NCBI RefSeq assembly: GCF_900182725.1
Contig: NZ_FXTO01000001.1
Coordinates: 248,001-312,000, forward strand
Direction of reading: 5' to 3'
DNA length: 64,000 nucleotides
Source: Thalassovita litoralis
Lineage (GTDB): Bacteria; Pseudomonadota; Alphaproteobacteria; Rhodobacterales; Rhodobacteraceae
The notes below the pieces were generated by a model. The model ran no database searches. It was not told the DNA's origin and saw only the letters and a list, made by a program, of their open reading frames with translations. A program made the position numbers and the translations under genes. The first letter of the stretch is position 1. Every line of letters begins with the position of its first letter. This document shows positions 33,656 to 42,418 of the stretch, piece after piece.

Positions 33656-34851
33656 TGGTCGTTCCCGTCCTGTCCAACACCCCGGCCCGGCGCCTGTTTT
33701 TACAAAAACACCTTTTGTCAGGGTTGGAACCGGGGACCGGACGGGGGGATGACCTTCTTTCGGTTATTCAACGGTTGGGGTTCGTACAAATCGACAGCAT
33801 CAACACCGTCGCGCGGGCGCATGACCTGATCCTGTTTTCCCGCAGGCCCAGCTATCGGCCCCGCGCATTGGAATTGCTGCTGGAACGGGATCGCACGGTG
33901 TTTGAACATTGGACACATGACGCCGCCCTTATTCCTGTCGCCTTTCGCCCCTACTGGACGCTGAAATGCACCCATGATGCTGCCCGGCTGCGTGATCAGT
34001 GGAAACGATGGCAGCAGCATGAATTTGAACACCTGCTGGATCAGGTCATAACCCGCGTTACGGACGAAGGCCCGCTATGTTCCGCCGATCTGGATGATGG
34101 ATCACGCCGCAAATCCGAAGGCTGGTGGGATTGGCACCCCGGCAAAACCGCGCTGGAATATCTGTGGCGCAGCGGGCGGCTGGCGGTGGATCGGCGCGTG
34201 TCCTTTCAGAAATACTATGACCTGAGCGAACGCATCCTGCCGAAAACCGCCCTGACGCCCCCTGATGCGGATATTATCGACTGGGCCTGTTCCAACGCGC
34301 TGGACAGATTAGGCTTTGCCACACCGGGCGAATTGGCCGCGTTCTGGGATATGATCCCTCCCGCCACGGCAAAAACATGGGTGGACCGCGCCTTGCGCGG
34401 CGGCACGCTGACCCCCGTAGACATCGAAGGGCATGATGGCCGCCTGCGCCGCGCCTTTGCCCGCCCCGACATTCTGCAAACCGCACAGGATGCCCCCGCC
34501 CCACCGGGTAAACTCCGCATCCTCAGCCCGTTTGACCCGGCCCTACGGGATCGGGCGCGAGCGGAACGGCTGTTCGGCTTTCACTACCGGATCGAAATTT
34601 TCGTCCCCGCCGCGAAACGCCGTTATGGCTATTACGTCTTTCCCCTACTGGAAGGCGACAGGCTGGTGGGCCGGATCGACATGAAGACCGACCGTGCCAA
34701 TGCCACGCTGAACGTAACCCGGCTATGGCCCGAGCCTGCCAGCCCCTTTGGCAAGGGACGGATAGCGCGGCTGATCGCAGAACTGGACCGCGTTGCCCGC
34801 TTTGCGGGCTGCACAACCATCCAGTTCGCACCGGATTGGCACCACTCCTGA
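33655..34851 (+). CDS. Winged-helix DNA glycosylase of the YcaQ/AlkX family
   Basis: A 398-aa protein of the HTH_42 (YcaQ) family, which unhooks DNA interstrand crosslinks and removes bulky N7 lesions in E. coli. The catalytic Q-x-D motif appears as GFVQIDSINTVARAHDLILFSR (near residues 39-60), and the YRP-LL and VFEHWTHDAALIP segments are typical. It overlaps the LacI-family stop by one base, so it is cotranscribed with that regulator, a pairing whose purpose is unclear. Confidence 0.88.
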   Translation: MVVPVLSNTPARRLFLQKHLLSGLEPGTGRGDDLLSVIQRLGFVQIDSINTVARAHDLILFSRRPSYRPRALELLLERDRTVFEHWTHDAALIPVAFRPYWTLKCTHDAARLRDQWKRWQQHEFEHLLDQVITRVTDEGPLCSADLDDGSRRKSEGWWDWHPGKTALEYLWRSGRLAVDRRVSFQKYYDLSERILPKTALTPPDADIIDWACSNALDRLGFATPGELAAFWDMIPPATAKTWVDRALRGGTLTPVDIEGHDGRLRRAFARPDILQTAQDAPAPPGKLRILSPFDPALRDRARAERLFGFHYRIEIFVPAAKRRYGYYVFPLLEGDRLVGRIDMKTDRANATLNVTRLWPEPASPFGKGRIARLIAELDRVARFAGCTTIQFAPDWHHS

Positions 34852-34857
34852 ACCCGG

Positions 34858-34920
34858 TTCTTTCTTGGTCAAAATATCCTCGGGGGGAGCCTGCAAAGGC
34901 GGGGGGCAGACAGCCCCCCT
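34858..34920 (-). repeat. 3'-end repeat family, copy 4 (downstream of the tethered regulator)
   Basis: On the minus strand: hairpin GGGGGGCTGTCTGCCCCCC, a short second stem, then CCCCCCGAGGATATTTTGAC and CAAGAAAGAA. It follows the stop of the minus-strand gene at 34941 in the family's standard orientation. Confidence 0.82.
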
Positions 34921-34940
34921 TCCCGCTCGCCGCAGGCGCA

Positions 34941-35645
34941 TCAGATCATCTTGATCACGTCCTTATCGACCGCCAGCATATAGCCTTTGCGGGCGATGTT
35001 CTTTACCAACAGTTCGGAAATCATCTGGTTGCCTAATGTATCGCGCAACCGTTTGATCCGGGTCGCCCCGGCAGCTTCGTCGCAATCGGCAGCGGACCGG
35101 CCAGACACCATCGCTTCGATCTCGGCCCCCGATAGCACATCTTCGTCCATCCGCGCTTCGGCCAGAACGGACAGGGTTTCCATCGCCGCGGCGGTCAGTT
35201 TGAACCCCATATTATTCAGATAGACCGTATTTTCATCGCGTGAAATCAGCAGGGACGACACCTGAATCCCGGCGTGTTCAATCTGCGCGATCCGGCGGTT
35301 CAGCGTCACCAGCATCACCAGAAACACCAGCGCCGCCACCAACATGGCCGTTGCAAAAATCAGCAACACAAAAATCACCATGCGGTAGCTGGCCAGCGTG
35401 TCGGAAAACGCGGTGCCGGATTGGGCCAGAATTTCCAGCAGCTTGATTTCGGCCTGCCCGGTCAGCAGATCGTTTTCAATGAATATCCGTTCCACCCGCG
35501 CGTTGAACGCATTGGCATCTGGCAAGGTGACAAACAGCACAACCGCTGCCGCCAGCAAAATACCGACAATGGCGACGATTCCCACCGTCACGATCCGCCC
35601 GCCAGATCGGCGCATCTCAGAAGCGGAGGAAATACCGTCCTGCAC
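34941..35645 (-). CDS. Membrane-tethered winged-helix transcriptional regulator
   Basis: A 234-aa protein with a short cytoplasmic N-terminus, a transmembrane helix (about 19-40), a ~47-residue predicted periplasmic loop, a second transmembrane helix (about 88-114), and a C-terminal OmpR/PhoB-type winged helix (about 133-226). The winged helix shows GFKLTAAAMETLSVLAE, an acidic turn, then TRIKRLRDTLGNQ and RKGYML. This is ToxR/CadC logic with the order inverted (membrane part first, DNA-binding part last). It overlaps the preceding small exported-protein gene by 29 bases, so they are expressed together. Family name not recognised; the wHTH assignment is by pattern. Confidence 0.7.
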   Translation of the reverse strand: MQDGISSASEMRRSGGRIVTVGIVAIVGILLAAAVVLFVTLPDANAFNARVERIFIENDLLTGQAEIKLLEILAQSGTAFSDTLASYRMVIFVLLIFATAMLVAALVFLVMLVTLNRRIAQIEHAGIQVSSLLISRDENTVYLNNMGFKLTAAAMETLSVLAEARMDEDVLSGAEIEAMVSGRSAADCDEAAGATRIKRLRDTLGNQMISELLVKNIARKGYMLAVDKDVIKMI

Positions 35646-35910
35646 TGTCTTTCCTTTCTTTCAGCCCGTCCTTGCCGAAAACCGACAGCACATTTAGCAA
35701 AACCCATCCTTCGCGCGACAGGCGCGCCGCCACCTCGGACCGGGCCGAGGATGTATCGCACCCCCCGTTCAACTGCATCACACCGTAATGCAGGCGCAGA
35801 GGATTATCCTGCTTGGCCTTGTAATCGGCATAGCATTTTTCACTGGCCGCAGCCGGAACAGCAAGGGCCAGAAGGGACGCAGACAGCGTTATGGCAAGGA
35901 TCTGTTTCAT
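35617..35910 (-). CDS. Small exported protein, partner of the tethered regulator
   Basis: A 97-aa protein with a signal peptide (MKQILAITLSASLLALAVPAAAS) and a ~75-residue mature domain with two cysteines (KCYADYK and GGCDTSSARSEV), able to form one disulfide. The sequence ends VFGKDGLKERKDSAGRYFLRF. I do not recognise the family; a Rhodobacterales-specific role is likely. The downstream membrane regulator starts within its last codons, so a sensory or regulatory link is plausible. Its promoter region carries the palindromes at 35938-36000. The start at 35910 is preferred because the 25 upstream codons cross those palindromes. Confidence 0.7.
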   Translation of the reverse strand: MKQILAITLSASLLALAVPAAASEKCYADYKAKQDNPLRLHYGVMQLNGGCDTSSARSEVAARLSREGWVLLNVLSVFGKDGLKERKDSAGRYFLRF

Positions 35911-35937
35911 GCCGCTCAGAATGCGCAGAAGCCCCGC

Positions 35938-36000
35938 GTTATTCAATAACCAAAAGGGGTTGCGCGGATCGTTATCTAATAACAAGGGGGTGTTATTGAG
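35938..36000. promoter_or_regulatory. Three phased GTTAT palindromes in a divergent promoter
   Basis: GTTATTCAATAAC (35938-35950) and GTTATCTAATAAC (35971-35983) are 13-base palindromes starting 33 bp apart; a half-site GTTATTGAG starts at 35992, 21 bp further. Spacings of about 3 and 2 helical turns place all on one DNA face. They lie between the small exported-protein gene (-) and the Arg/Asp-rich exported-protein gene (+). Confidence 0.65.
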
Positions 36001-36095
36001 CGACTTTGCCGGGTGGGGTCAGGGTGATCCTACACCGCCCGGCCAACATGGTGCGGGTCCACAGAATCGCAACTCTTGTAAAAGGAGGACACACC

Positions 36096-36653
36096 ATGTC
36101 CCGCAAATTTATCGCTTCTGTTCTGGCTGCATCGCTGGCAATCACCTCGGTTTCCGCCATGCCCGCACGGGCGGACGGGGATGATCTGGTAAAATTCCTG
36201 GCTGGCGCAACAGCGCTGGTGATCATCGGCAACGCATTGGACAACGACAAGAATCGCAGCCGCCGGGACGACCGCCGCTATGATGATCGGCACGGGCGCC
36301 ACGATGACCGCAGCGGACGCGTTAGCCGCGATCATGATGACCGCTATCGCCACGGCTATGGCCGGGATGAAAGACCGAATGTCTATTTCGACCGTCGTCA
36401 CGACGACCGCGCCACCCGCGATGCCGACAAACGGTTCCGTCGCAATGTCCTGCCCAGCCAGTGCAAAGACAGCTTTTGGACCCCGGAAGGAAAGCGCAGC
36501 TACATGGAAGGCCGCTGTCTGAACCGGAATTACAGCTACTCTGGCGAACTGCCGAAGCAATGCCGCATTACCGTGCTGGACAAGAACCACAAGAAAGCAG
36601 GCTATTCGATCAGCTGTCTGCAAAATCGTGGCTATCGCGTCGCAGGACGCTAA
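36096..36653 (+). CDS. Exported Arg/Asp-rich protein of unknown function
   Basis: A 185-aa protein with a signal peptide (cleavage likely after PARAD), a short hydrophobic segment (FLAGATALVIIGNAL) and a long repetitive charged region (about 52-120) built from RRDD, RYDDRHGRHDDR and similar units, rich in Arg, Asp, His and Tyr. The C-terminal ~65 residues form a four-cysteine domain (SQCKD, GRCLN, KQCRI, SCLQN) likely held by two disulfides. A strong AAAGGAGG ribosome site precedes the start. The charged region resembles secreted metal- or polyanion-binding proteins only in composition. Its promoter contains the three phased palindromes. Confidence 0.75.
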   Translation: MSRKFIASVLAASLAITSVSAMPARADGDDLVKFLAGATALVIIGNALDNDKNRSRRDDRRYDDRHGRHDDRSGRVSRDHDDRYRHGYGRDERPNVYFDRRHDDRATRDADKRFRRNVLPSQCKDSFWTPEGKRSYMEGRCLNRNYSYSGELPKQCRITVLDKNHKKAGYSISCLQNRGYRVAGR

Positions 36654-36693
36654 CCGCTTGCCTTGTTCCGCCGGTTCAGGTTGAACCAAGGGC

Positions 36694-37311
36694 ATGAGCA
36701 AACCGGATTTTACACTAGAGCAGTCCATTCACGCGCAGGGTTTTCTGCGCGTGGCTGGCGTTGATGAAGTGGGGCGCGGGCCTCTGGCAGGCCCAGTAAC
36801 CGCTGCGGCTGTGATTCTGAATCCCGCCCATATCCCCGAAGGTCTGAACGATTCCAAGAAGCTGACCCCAAAGCGCCGTGCGGCCCTGCTGGATGCGTTA
36901 CTGGAAACCGCCGAAGTATCGGTCGCCCATGCCTCGGTCGAAGAAATCGACACCCACAACATCTTGCGTGCCAGCCATATCGCGATGCTGCGCGCCATTG
37001 AAGGGCTGCCAACGCCGCCGGATTATGCGCTGATTGACGGTAGCATGATTCCCAATGGCATGACGATTCCGGCGCAGGCCGTGGTGAAGGGCGATGCCCT
37101 GTCTTTATCCATTGCCGCCGCGTCTATTGCGGCCAAAATCACCCGTGATCTGCTTATGGTGGAGTTAGCGCAACAGTTTCCCGGATATGGATGGGACCGA
37201 AACGCCGGTTATCCATCGAAACAACACCGCGAGGCGCTTCAAAATTTGGGGGTTACCCCACATCATAGACGTTCGTTCAAACCAGTACACAATATCTTGT
37301 ATCAAGATTAA
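36694..37311 (+). CDS. rnhB: Ribonuclease HII
   Basis: A 205-aa RNase HII that removes ribonucleotides from DNA. The signature GVDEVGRGPLAGPV contains catalytic Asp24 and Glu25; later aspartates are in DSKKL and LIDGS. It is followed by ccrM on the same strand, a conserved neighbourhood in Rhodobacterales. The 107-base gap between them carries two GANTC sites. Confidence 0.96.
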   Translation: MSKPDFTLEQSIHAQGFLRVAGVDEVGRGPLAGPVTAAAVILNPAHIPEGLNDSKKLTPKRRAALLDALLETAEVSVAHASVEEIDTHNILRASHIAMLRAIEGLPTPPDYALIDGSMIPNGMTIPAQAVVKGDALSLSIAAASIAAKITRDLLMVELAQQFPGYGWDRNAGYPSKQHREALQNLGVTPHHRRSFKPVHNILYQD

Positions 37312-37324
37312 ATTGTAACCCACT

Positions 37325-38521
<1,197 letters not shown>

Positions 38522-38585
38522 TCGGTTTCAAGAAAAATCAAGAACACCGCCGGTGCCTGTGATCTGACACATGGCACCACACCTG

Positions 38586-38619
38586 CCCCGCCTGCCTTGT
38601 GCATTGGCGGGGTTTTTTT
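38586..38619 (+). terminator. ccrM transcription terminator
   Basis: Stem CCCCGCC (38586-38592) with GGCGGGG (38606-38612) followed by seven T residues: a textbook intrinsic terminator 65 bases after the ccrM stop. Confidence 0.88.
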
Positions 38620-38685
38620 ATGGGTAGACGCGCCACACAGCGTAGTTATGTTATAGTATAACCAATTCTGACAGAAGCGGATCGC

Positions 38686-38979
38686 ATGACTGAGCGCCGA
38701 AATCTGGGGCAAACCACCCTACCCCGCCGTCGGCGGGCTGATCCGATGCGTAGCTATGATGCCCTGCCCGCCCCATTGCGGCAGTGGTTGGCGAATGCGG
38801 CGCTGGCATGGTCGCCCGCATCCTGCCTACGTGTCTGGCGCAAAGCGCGGACCAAAGGGGCCACCCCCCAAGAGGCATTGGCCCTACTGGACCGCGTAGA
38901 ACAAGCAACGCTGGCGCGGGATCGCGTTACAGCCGGGGCAGCGGATTCGTACCCCGCGTATAGGGCTGCCAATCCGTGA
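38686..38979 (+). CDS. DUF6525-like small protein
   Basis: A 97-aa basic protein. The MRSYDALPAPLRQWLANAAL segment followed by WSPASCLRVWRKA matches a small conserved Rhodobacteraceae family that I recall as DUF6525; its function is unknown. Its last 53 bases overlap the 3' end of the convergent alkB gene. A promoter-like A/T-rich stretch (TTATGTTATAGTATAA) lies about 30 bases upstream. Confidence 0.7.
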   Translation: MTERRNLGQTTLPRRRRADPMRSYDALPAPLRQWLANAALAWSPASCLRVWRKARTKGATPQEALALLDRVEQATLARDRVTAGAADSYPAYRAANP

Positions 38980-40060
38980 CCTGCGGATAATAATGCCGCC
39001 GCCATTCCCGCACACGCGGGTTCATCCGCCGCCGCCACAACGGCGGGATCGTCGCAATCGCCGCCATCAACGGATAGCCAAAGGGCAATTGCGGGGCCTG
39101 ATCCTGCCCATAGGTTTGCAGCAGGGGAAACCGCCGGTCAGGTTTGTAATGGTGGTCTGAATGGCGTTGCAAATTGATCAGCAGCCAATTCGTTGCAGTA
39201 TGCGAGGCATTCCAACTGTGATGGGGTTTGACATGTTCGTATTTGCCATCCCCCAAATGTTCACGGGTCAGCCCGTAATGTTCGACATAATTGGTCAGCT
39301 CCAACTGCCAGACCGCGCTAAAGGCCTGCACCACAAACAGCCCCAATCCCAGCCACCCGCCCAGCAGAAACGCCAGCGCCATAGCAGACAGTTGCAGCAC
39401 GCCATAGCGCCAGAACGGGTTGCGCAGGCTTGTCACCGGCAAATCCCGGCGGGCCAGCATGGCTTTTTCGGCATTCCACGCCGAACGGGGACATTCATGC
39501 AGCACCCGGAAAAAGAAGCGGTGGAAATTTTCATTATACCGCGCCGTAACTGCATCGCGCGGCGTGCCGACATGGCGATGATGCACCAGCAAATGTTCCG
39601 TGCGGAAATGCGAATACAGCACCGTCGCCAGCAGCAAATCCCCCAACCAGCGTTCTAGCTTGTTTTTTTGGTGCAGCAATTCATGGCTGTAAACGATGCC
39701 AATGGTGCCCGTCAGCACCCCCACCCCAAAAAACAGCGCAATCAGTTCCAGCGTCCCCAGATGCTCGGTATGGGTCACATACCAGATCAGCCCGAACAGG
39801 GTTATCGCCTGCACCGGAAACCAGATCATCGTAATCAGACGATACCAAAAAAGCTGTGCATCATCCGTTTGTGGGTCCGGGTTTTCAAGGTTCAACCCCA
39901 GCGCCGCATCCAGCCCGGTGAAAATCCACCAGCCCGTCAACGGCAGCAACAGCACCGTCCAGCCGCCATAAATCGCACCAATCCACGCCAAAGGCACCAG
40001 CCCCAATGACATCCAGAATGGCGCAGCGCGGCGGAACGAGGCGATAGGGACAACAGACAT
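38927..40060 (-). CDS. alkB: Alkane 1-monooxygenase
   Basis: A 377-aa integral membrane non-haem di-iron hydroxylase that oxidises medium-chain alkanes to 1-alkanols. The three diagnostic histidine boxes are present: HELLHQKN, EHLLVHHRHVGTPRD and LQRHSDHHYKP, plus the family motif NYVEHYGL. Several transmembrane segments occur in the N-terminal half. No rubredoxin gene is adjacent, so electrons must come from elsewhere. It lies 27 bases after the mutY stop and is probably cotranscribed with it. Confidence 0.93.
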   Translation of the reverse strand: MSVVPIASFRRAAPFWMSLGLVPLAWIGAIYGGWTVLLLPLTGWWIFTGLDAALGLNLENPDPQTDDAQLFWYRLITMIWFPVQAITLFGLIWYVTHTEHLGTLELIALFFGVGVLTGTIGIVYSHELLHQKNKLERWLGDLLLATVLYSHFRTEHLLVHHRHVGTPRDAVTARYNENFHRFFFRVLHECPRSAWNAEKAMLARRDLPVTSLRNPFWRYGVLQLSAMALAFLLGGWLGLGLFVVQAFSAVWQLELTNYVEHYGLTREHLGDGKYEHVKPHHSWNASHTATNWLLINLQRHSDHHYKPDRRFPLLQTYGQDQAPQLPFGYPLMAAIATIPPLWRRRMNPRVREWRRHYYPQVTDWQPYTRGTNPLPRL

Positions 40061-40087
40061 AAGAAGGTTCCGGTTATCTGAGCGCGT

Positions 40088-41146
40088 TCACGGGGTATTG
40101 TCGAACTCGGGCCGGGCAAGGTCAAACGCCTTTCGCATCACCGTTGGCAAATCGGACGGGCGAAATGTCGCGTGGGGCAGGAATGCGCCCTGTTGTGGCT
40201 GGGCCTGTGCGCCAACGGTGGCAATCATCACGGTCAGACGCAAATGGAAATGGGTAAAGGTATGCAACGCCTGCGCCGGAAGTTCCCGCCAATCAGCATC
40301 CAGCGGTGGGGCGGGCTGCGGAGCGTCGTTCCAATCCGATCCGGGCCAGCCCAGCATTCCCCCCAACAGCCCCTTGTCCGGGCGGCGTTCCAGTAAAAAC
40401 GCCCCGTCATCGCGCCGCGCCACATAGACGATCCCATGCCGGGTGGGCTTGGGCTTTTTCGGTTCTTTCTTCGGCAAGGTGGCGGCGGTCCCTGCGGTTC
40501 GCGCAACGCATGGATCACGCCAAGGGCAAATGCCACAGGCCGGGCTGCGTGGGGTGCAGATCGTGGCCCCCAGATCCATCACCGCCTGCGCATAATCGCC
40601 GGGCCGGTTCTGCGGGGTCAGCGCGGCGGCCAATGCGGTCAGTTCCGGCTTGGCGCGGGGCAAGGGCGTGTGAACATCGTAAAGCCGCGCCATGACCCGT
40701 TCCACATTGCCATCCACCACGGTTTCAGGCTGGTTAAACGCGATCGAGGCAATGGCAGACGCCGTATATGGCCCGATCCCCGGCAAAGCCATCAACCCAT
40801 CCCGCGTATCGGGAAACACCCCGCCCAGATCATGCGCCACCACGCGGGCGCATTTCAGCAGGTTCCGGGCGCGGGCGTAATACCCCAGACCGGCCCATTC
40901 GCCCATCACATCCGCATCATCGGCCCCGGCCAAATCCGCGACCGTGGGCCAACGCGCGGTGAAACGGTGGAAATAATCGCGCACAGCGGCAACAGTGGTC
41001 TGTTGCAGCATCACCTCGGACAACCAGACGCGATAAGGGTCGGGGCGCACGCCCTGCGCACGGTCCTGCGGCCCCACCCGCCACGGCATCACACGCGCGT
41101 GCCTGTCATACCAGTTCAGCAAATCGGCGGCCTGTGCCTGTGTCAT
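40088..41146 (-). CDS. mutY: A/G-specific adenine DNA glycosylase
   Basis: MutY of about 352 aa, removing adenine opposite 8-oxoguanine. A helix-hairpin-helix (ALPGIGPYTASAIASIAF), the catalytic Asp in TVVDGNVERV, a C-x6-C-x2-C-x5-C [4Fe-4S] motif (CTPRSPACGICPWRDPC), and a C-terminal Nudix-like 8-oxoG recognition domain (VYVARRDDGAFLLERRPDKGLLGGMLGWPG) are all visible. I prefer the ATG at about 41146 over an upstream TTG. It is first in the mutY-alkB unit and divergent from the DciA-like gene. Confidence 0.95.
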   Translation of the reverse strand: MTQAQAADLLNWYDRHARVMPWRVGPQDRAQGVRPDPYRVWLSEVMLQQTTVAAVRDYFHRFTARWPTVADLAGADDADVMGEWAGLGYYARARNLLKCARVVAHDLGGVFPDTRDGLMALPGIGPYTASAIASIAFNQPETVVDGNVERVMARLYDVHTPLPRAKPELTALAAALTPQNRPGDYAQAVMDLGATICTPRSPACGICPWRDPCVARTAGTAATLPKKEPKKPKPTRHGIVYVARRDDGAFLLERRPDKGLLGGMLGWPGSDWNDAPQPAPPLDADWRELPAQALHTFTHFHLRLTVMIATVGAQAQPQQGAFLPHATFRPSDLPTVMRKAFDLARPEFDNTP

Positions 41147-41237
41147 GTCACGCAATCTTTATTCCCCGTCAGGTCGCAATCTTCTGGTGTCTGTTTGTCG
41201 TGTCACTAGAATAGCGCAAAGAAGAAGGATGCAAGTC

Positions 41238-41759
41238 ATGGCCACGCGCTACAGCACGACCAAAGGGTTCGCCCGCACGTCCAGCCTGTTGCAAACGCGA
41301 ATCCGCAAGGCGGGGGAATCGCGTGGCTTTGCCGTGACCCGGTTGCTGACCCACTGGCCCGAGGTGGTGGGCGACGACATCGCCGCCATCGCCCGCCCCG
41401 TCGATGTGAAATACGGACGCCAAGGCGGGTTCGGGGCGACGCTGACGGTGCTGACCACCGGCGCACAGGCCCCGATGCTGGAAATGCAAAAGGAACGCAT
41501 CCGCGAAAAGGTGAACGGCGTGTATGGCTATAACGCCATTGCACGCATCCGCATCACGCAAACCGCCCCCACCGGATTTTCCGAAGGGCAAGCCACGTTC
41601 GCCTATCGCCAAAAACAAACACCGCCCCCGCCGGACCCACAGGTTTTGGCCGAAGCGCAGGGATTGGCGCAGGATGTAGGGGATAGCGGGCTAAGACAGG
41701 CGCTTGAAGCGCTGGCCCGGAACGTTTTATCCAAGTCGAAACGCGAAGAAAGGTTTTGA
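41238..41759 (+). CDS. DciA-like protein (DUF721 family)
   Basis: A 173-aa protein whose N-terminal half (LTHWPEVVGDDIAAIARPVDVKYG) is the DUF721 KH-like domain of DciA, the ancestral replicative-helicase loader used by bacteria without DnaC/DnaI. Alphaproteobacterial members have an extended C-terminus, as here. The start at 41238 is favoured by AAGAAGG placed 9-15 bases upstream; another Met is three codons earlier. It overlaps none but ends two bases before the DsbA-family start. The mutY / DUF721 / thioredoxin-like neighbourhood is conserved in alphaproteobacteria. Confidence 0.8.
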   Translation: MATRYSTTKGFARTSSLLQTRIRKAGESRGFAVTRLLTHWPEVVGDDIAAIARPVDVKYGRQGGFGATLTVLTTGAQAPMLEMQKERIREKVNGVYGYNAIARIRITQTAPTGFSEGQATFAYRQKQTPPPPDPQVLAEAQGLAQDVGDSGLRQALEALARNVLSKSKREERF

Positions 41760-41761
41760 AG

Positions 41762-42418
41762 ATGGACCGCAGATACGCATTGGGCGTGATTGGTGCCGCC
41801 GCAGTCATGGGTGGCGCATGGAGCTTGACCCGCCGTAACGATGATTTCCCGCCACTGGCCGCATTTGCCGAAGGCGCGGCGGGGGATACCTCGTCTGTCG
41901 TGGAAATGGTGATGGGATCACCAGACGCAAAGGTGGTGCTGAAGGAATACGCCTCTTTCACCTGCCCGCATTGCGCGACCTTCCACAACGGCCCGCTGAA
42001 AAAGGTGAAGGTCGAATATGTCGAAACCGGCAAGGTGAAATTCGTCTACCGCGATGTCTATTTCGACCGCCCCGGCCTGTGGGCCGGTTTGGTGGCCCGC
42101 TGCGACCCCGCCAAATTCTTTGGCATCTCTGACCTGCTGTATGCCGATCAAAAAGCATGGATCGGATCGGGCGACCCGGCAGGCATCGTGCAAAACCTAC
42201 GCAAAATCGGCCGTATTGCGGGCCTGACCGAAGACCAGTTGGACACCTGCCTGAGCGATGGCGAACGCGCCCAAACGCTGTACACATGGTATCAGGACAA
42301 TGCCAAGGCAGACGAGATTGACAGCACGCCGACGCTGTTCATCAATGACGTGAAACATTCCAACATGTCCTATGACGACCTGAAAGCCCTGCTGGACAAA
42401 GCGCTGGACGAAGCATGA
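41762..42418 (+). CDS. DsbA-family periplasmic thiol:disulfide oxidoreductase
   Basis: A 218-aa thioredoxin-fold protein with a Tat-like N-terminus (MDRRYALGVIGAAAVMGG, twin Arg at residues 3-4) and an active-site CPHC at 68-71 (ASFTCPHCATFH). The cis-Pro region is in DSTPTLFIND. It presumably oxidises or isomerises disulfides in exported proteins. The start is chosen at ATG 41762 with AAAGG about 8 bases upstream. The next gene starts on its stop codon (ATGA). Confidence 0.9.
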   Translation: MDRRYALGVIGAAAVMGGAWSLTRRNDDFPPLAAFAEGAAGDTSSVVEMVMGSPDAKVVLKEYASFTCPHCATFHNGPLKKVKVEYVETGKVKFVYRDVYFDRPGLWAGLVARCDPAKFFGISDLLYADQKAWIGSGDPAGIVQNLRKIGRIAGLTEDQLDTCLSDGERAQTLYTWYQDNAKADEIDSTPTLFINDVKHSNMSYDDLKALLDKALDEA

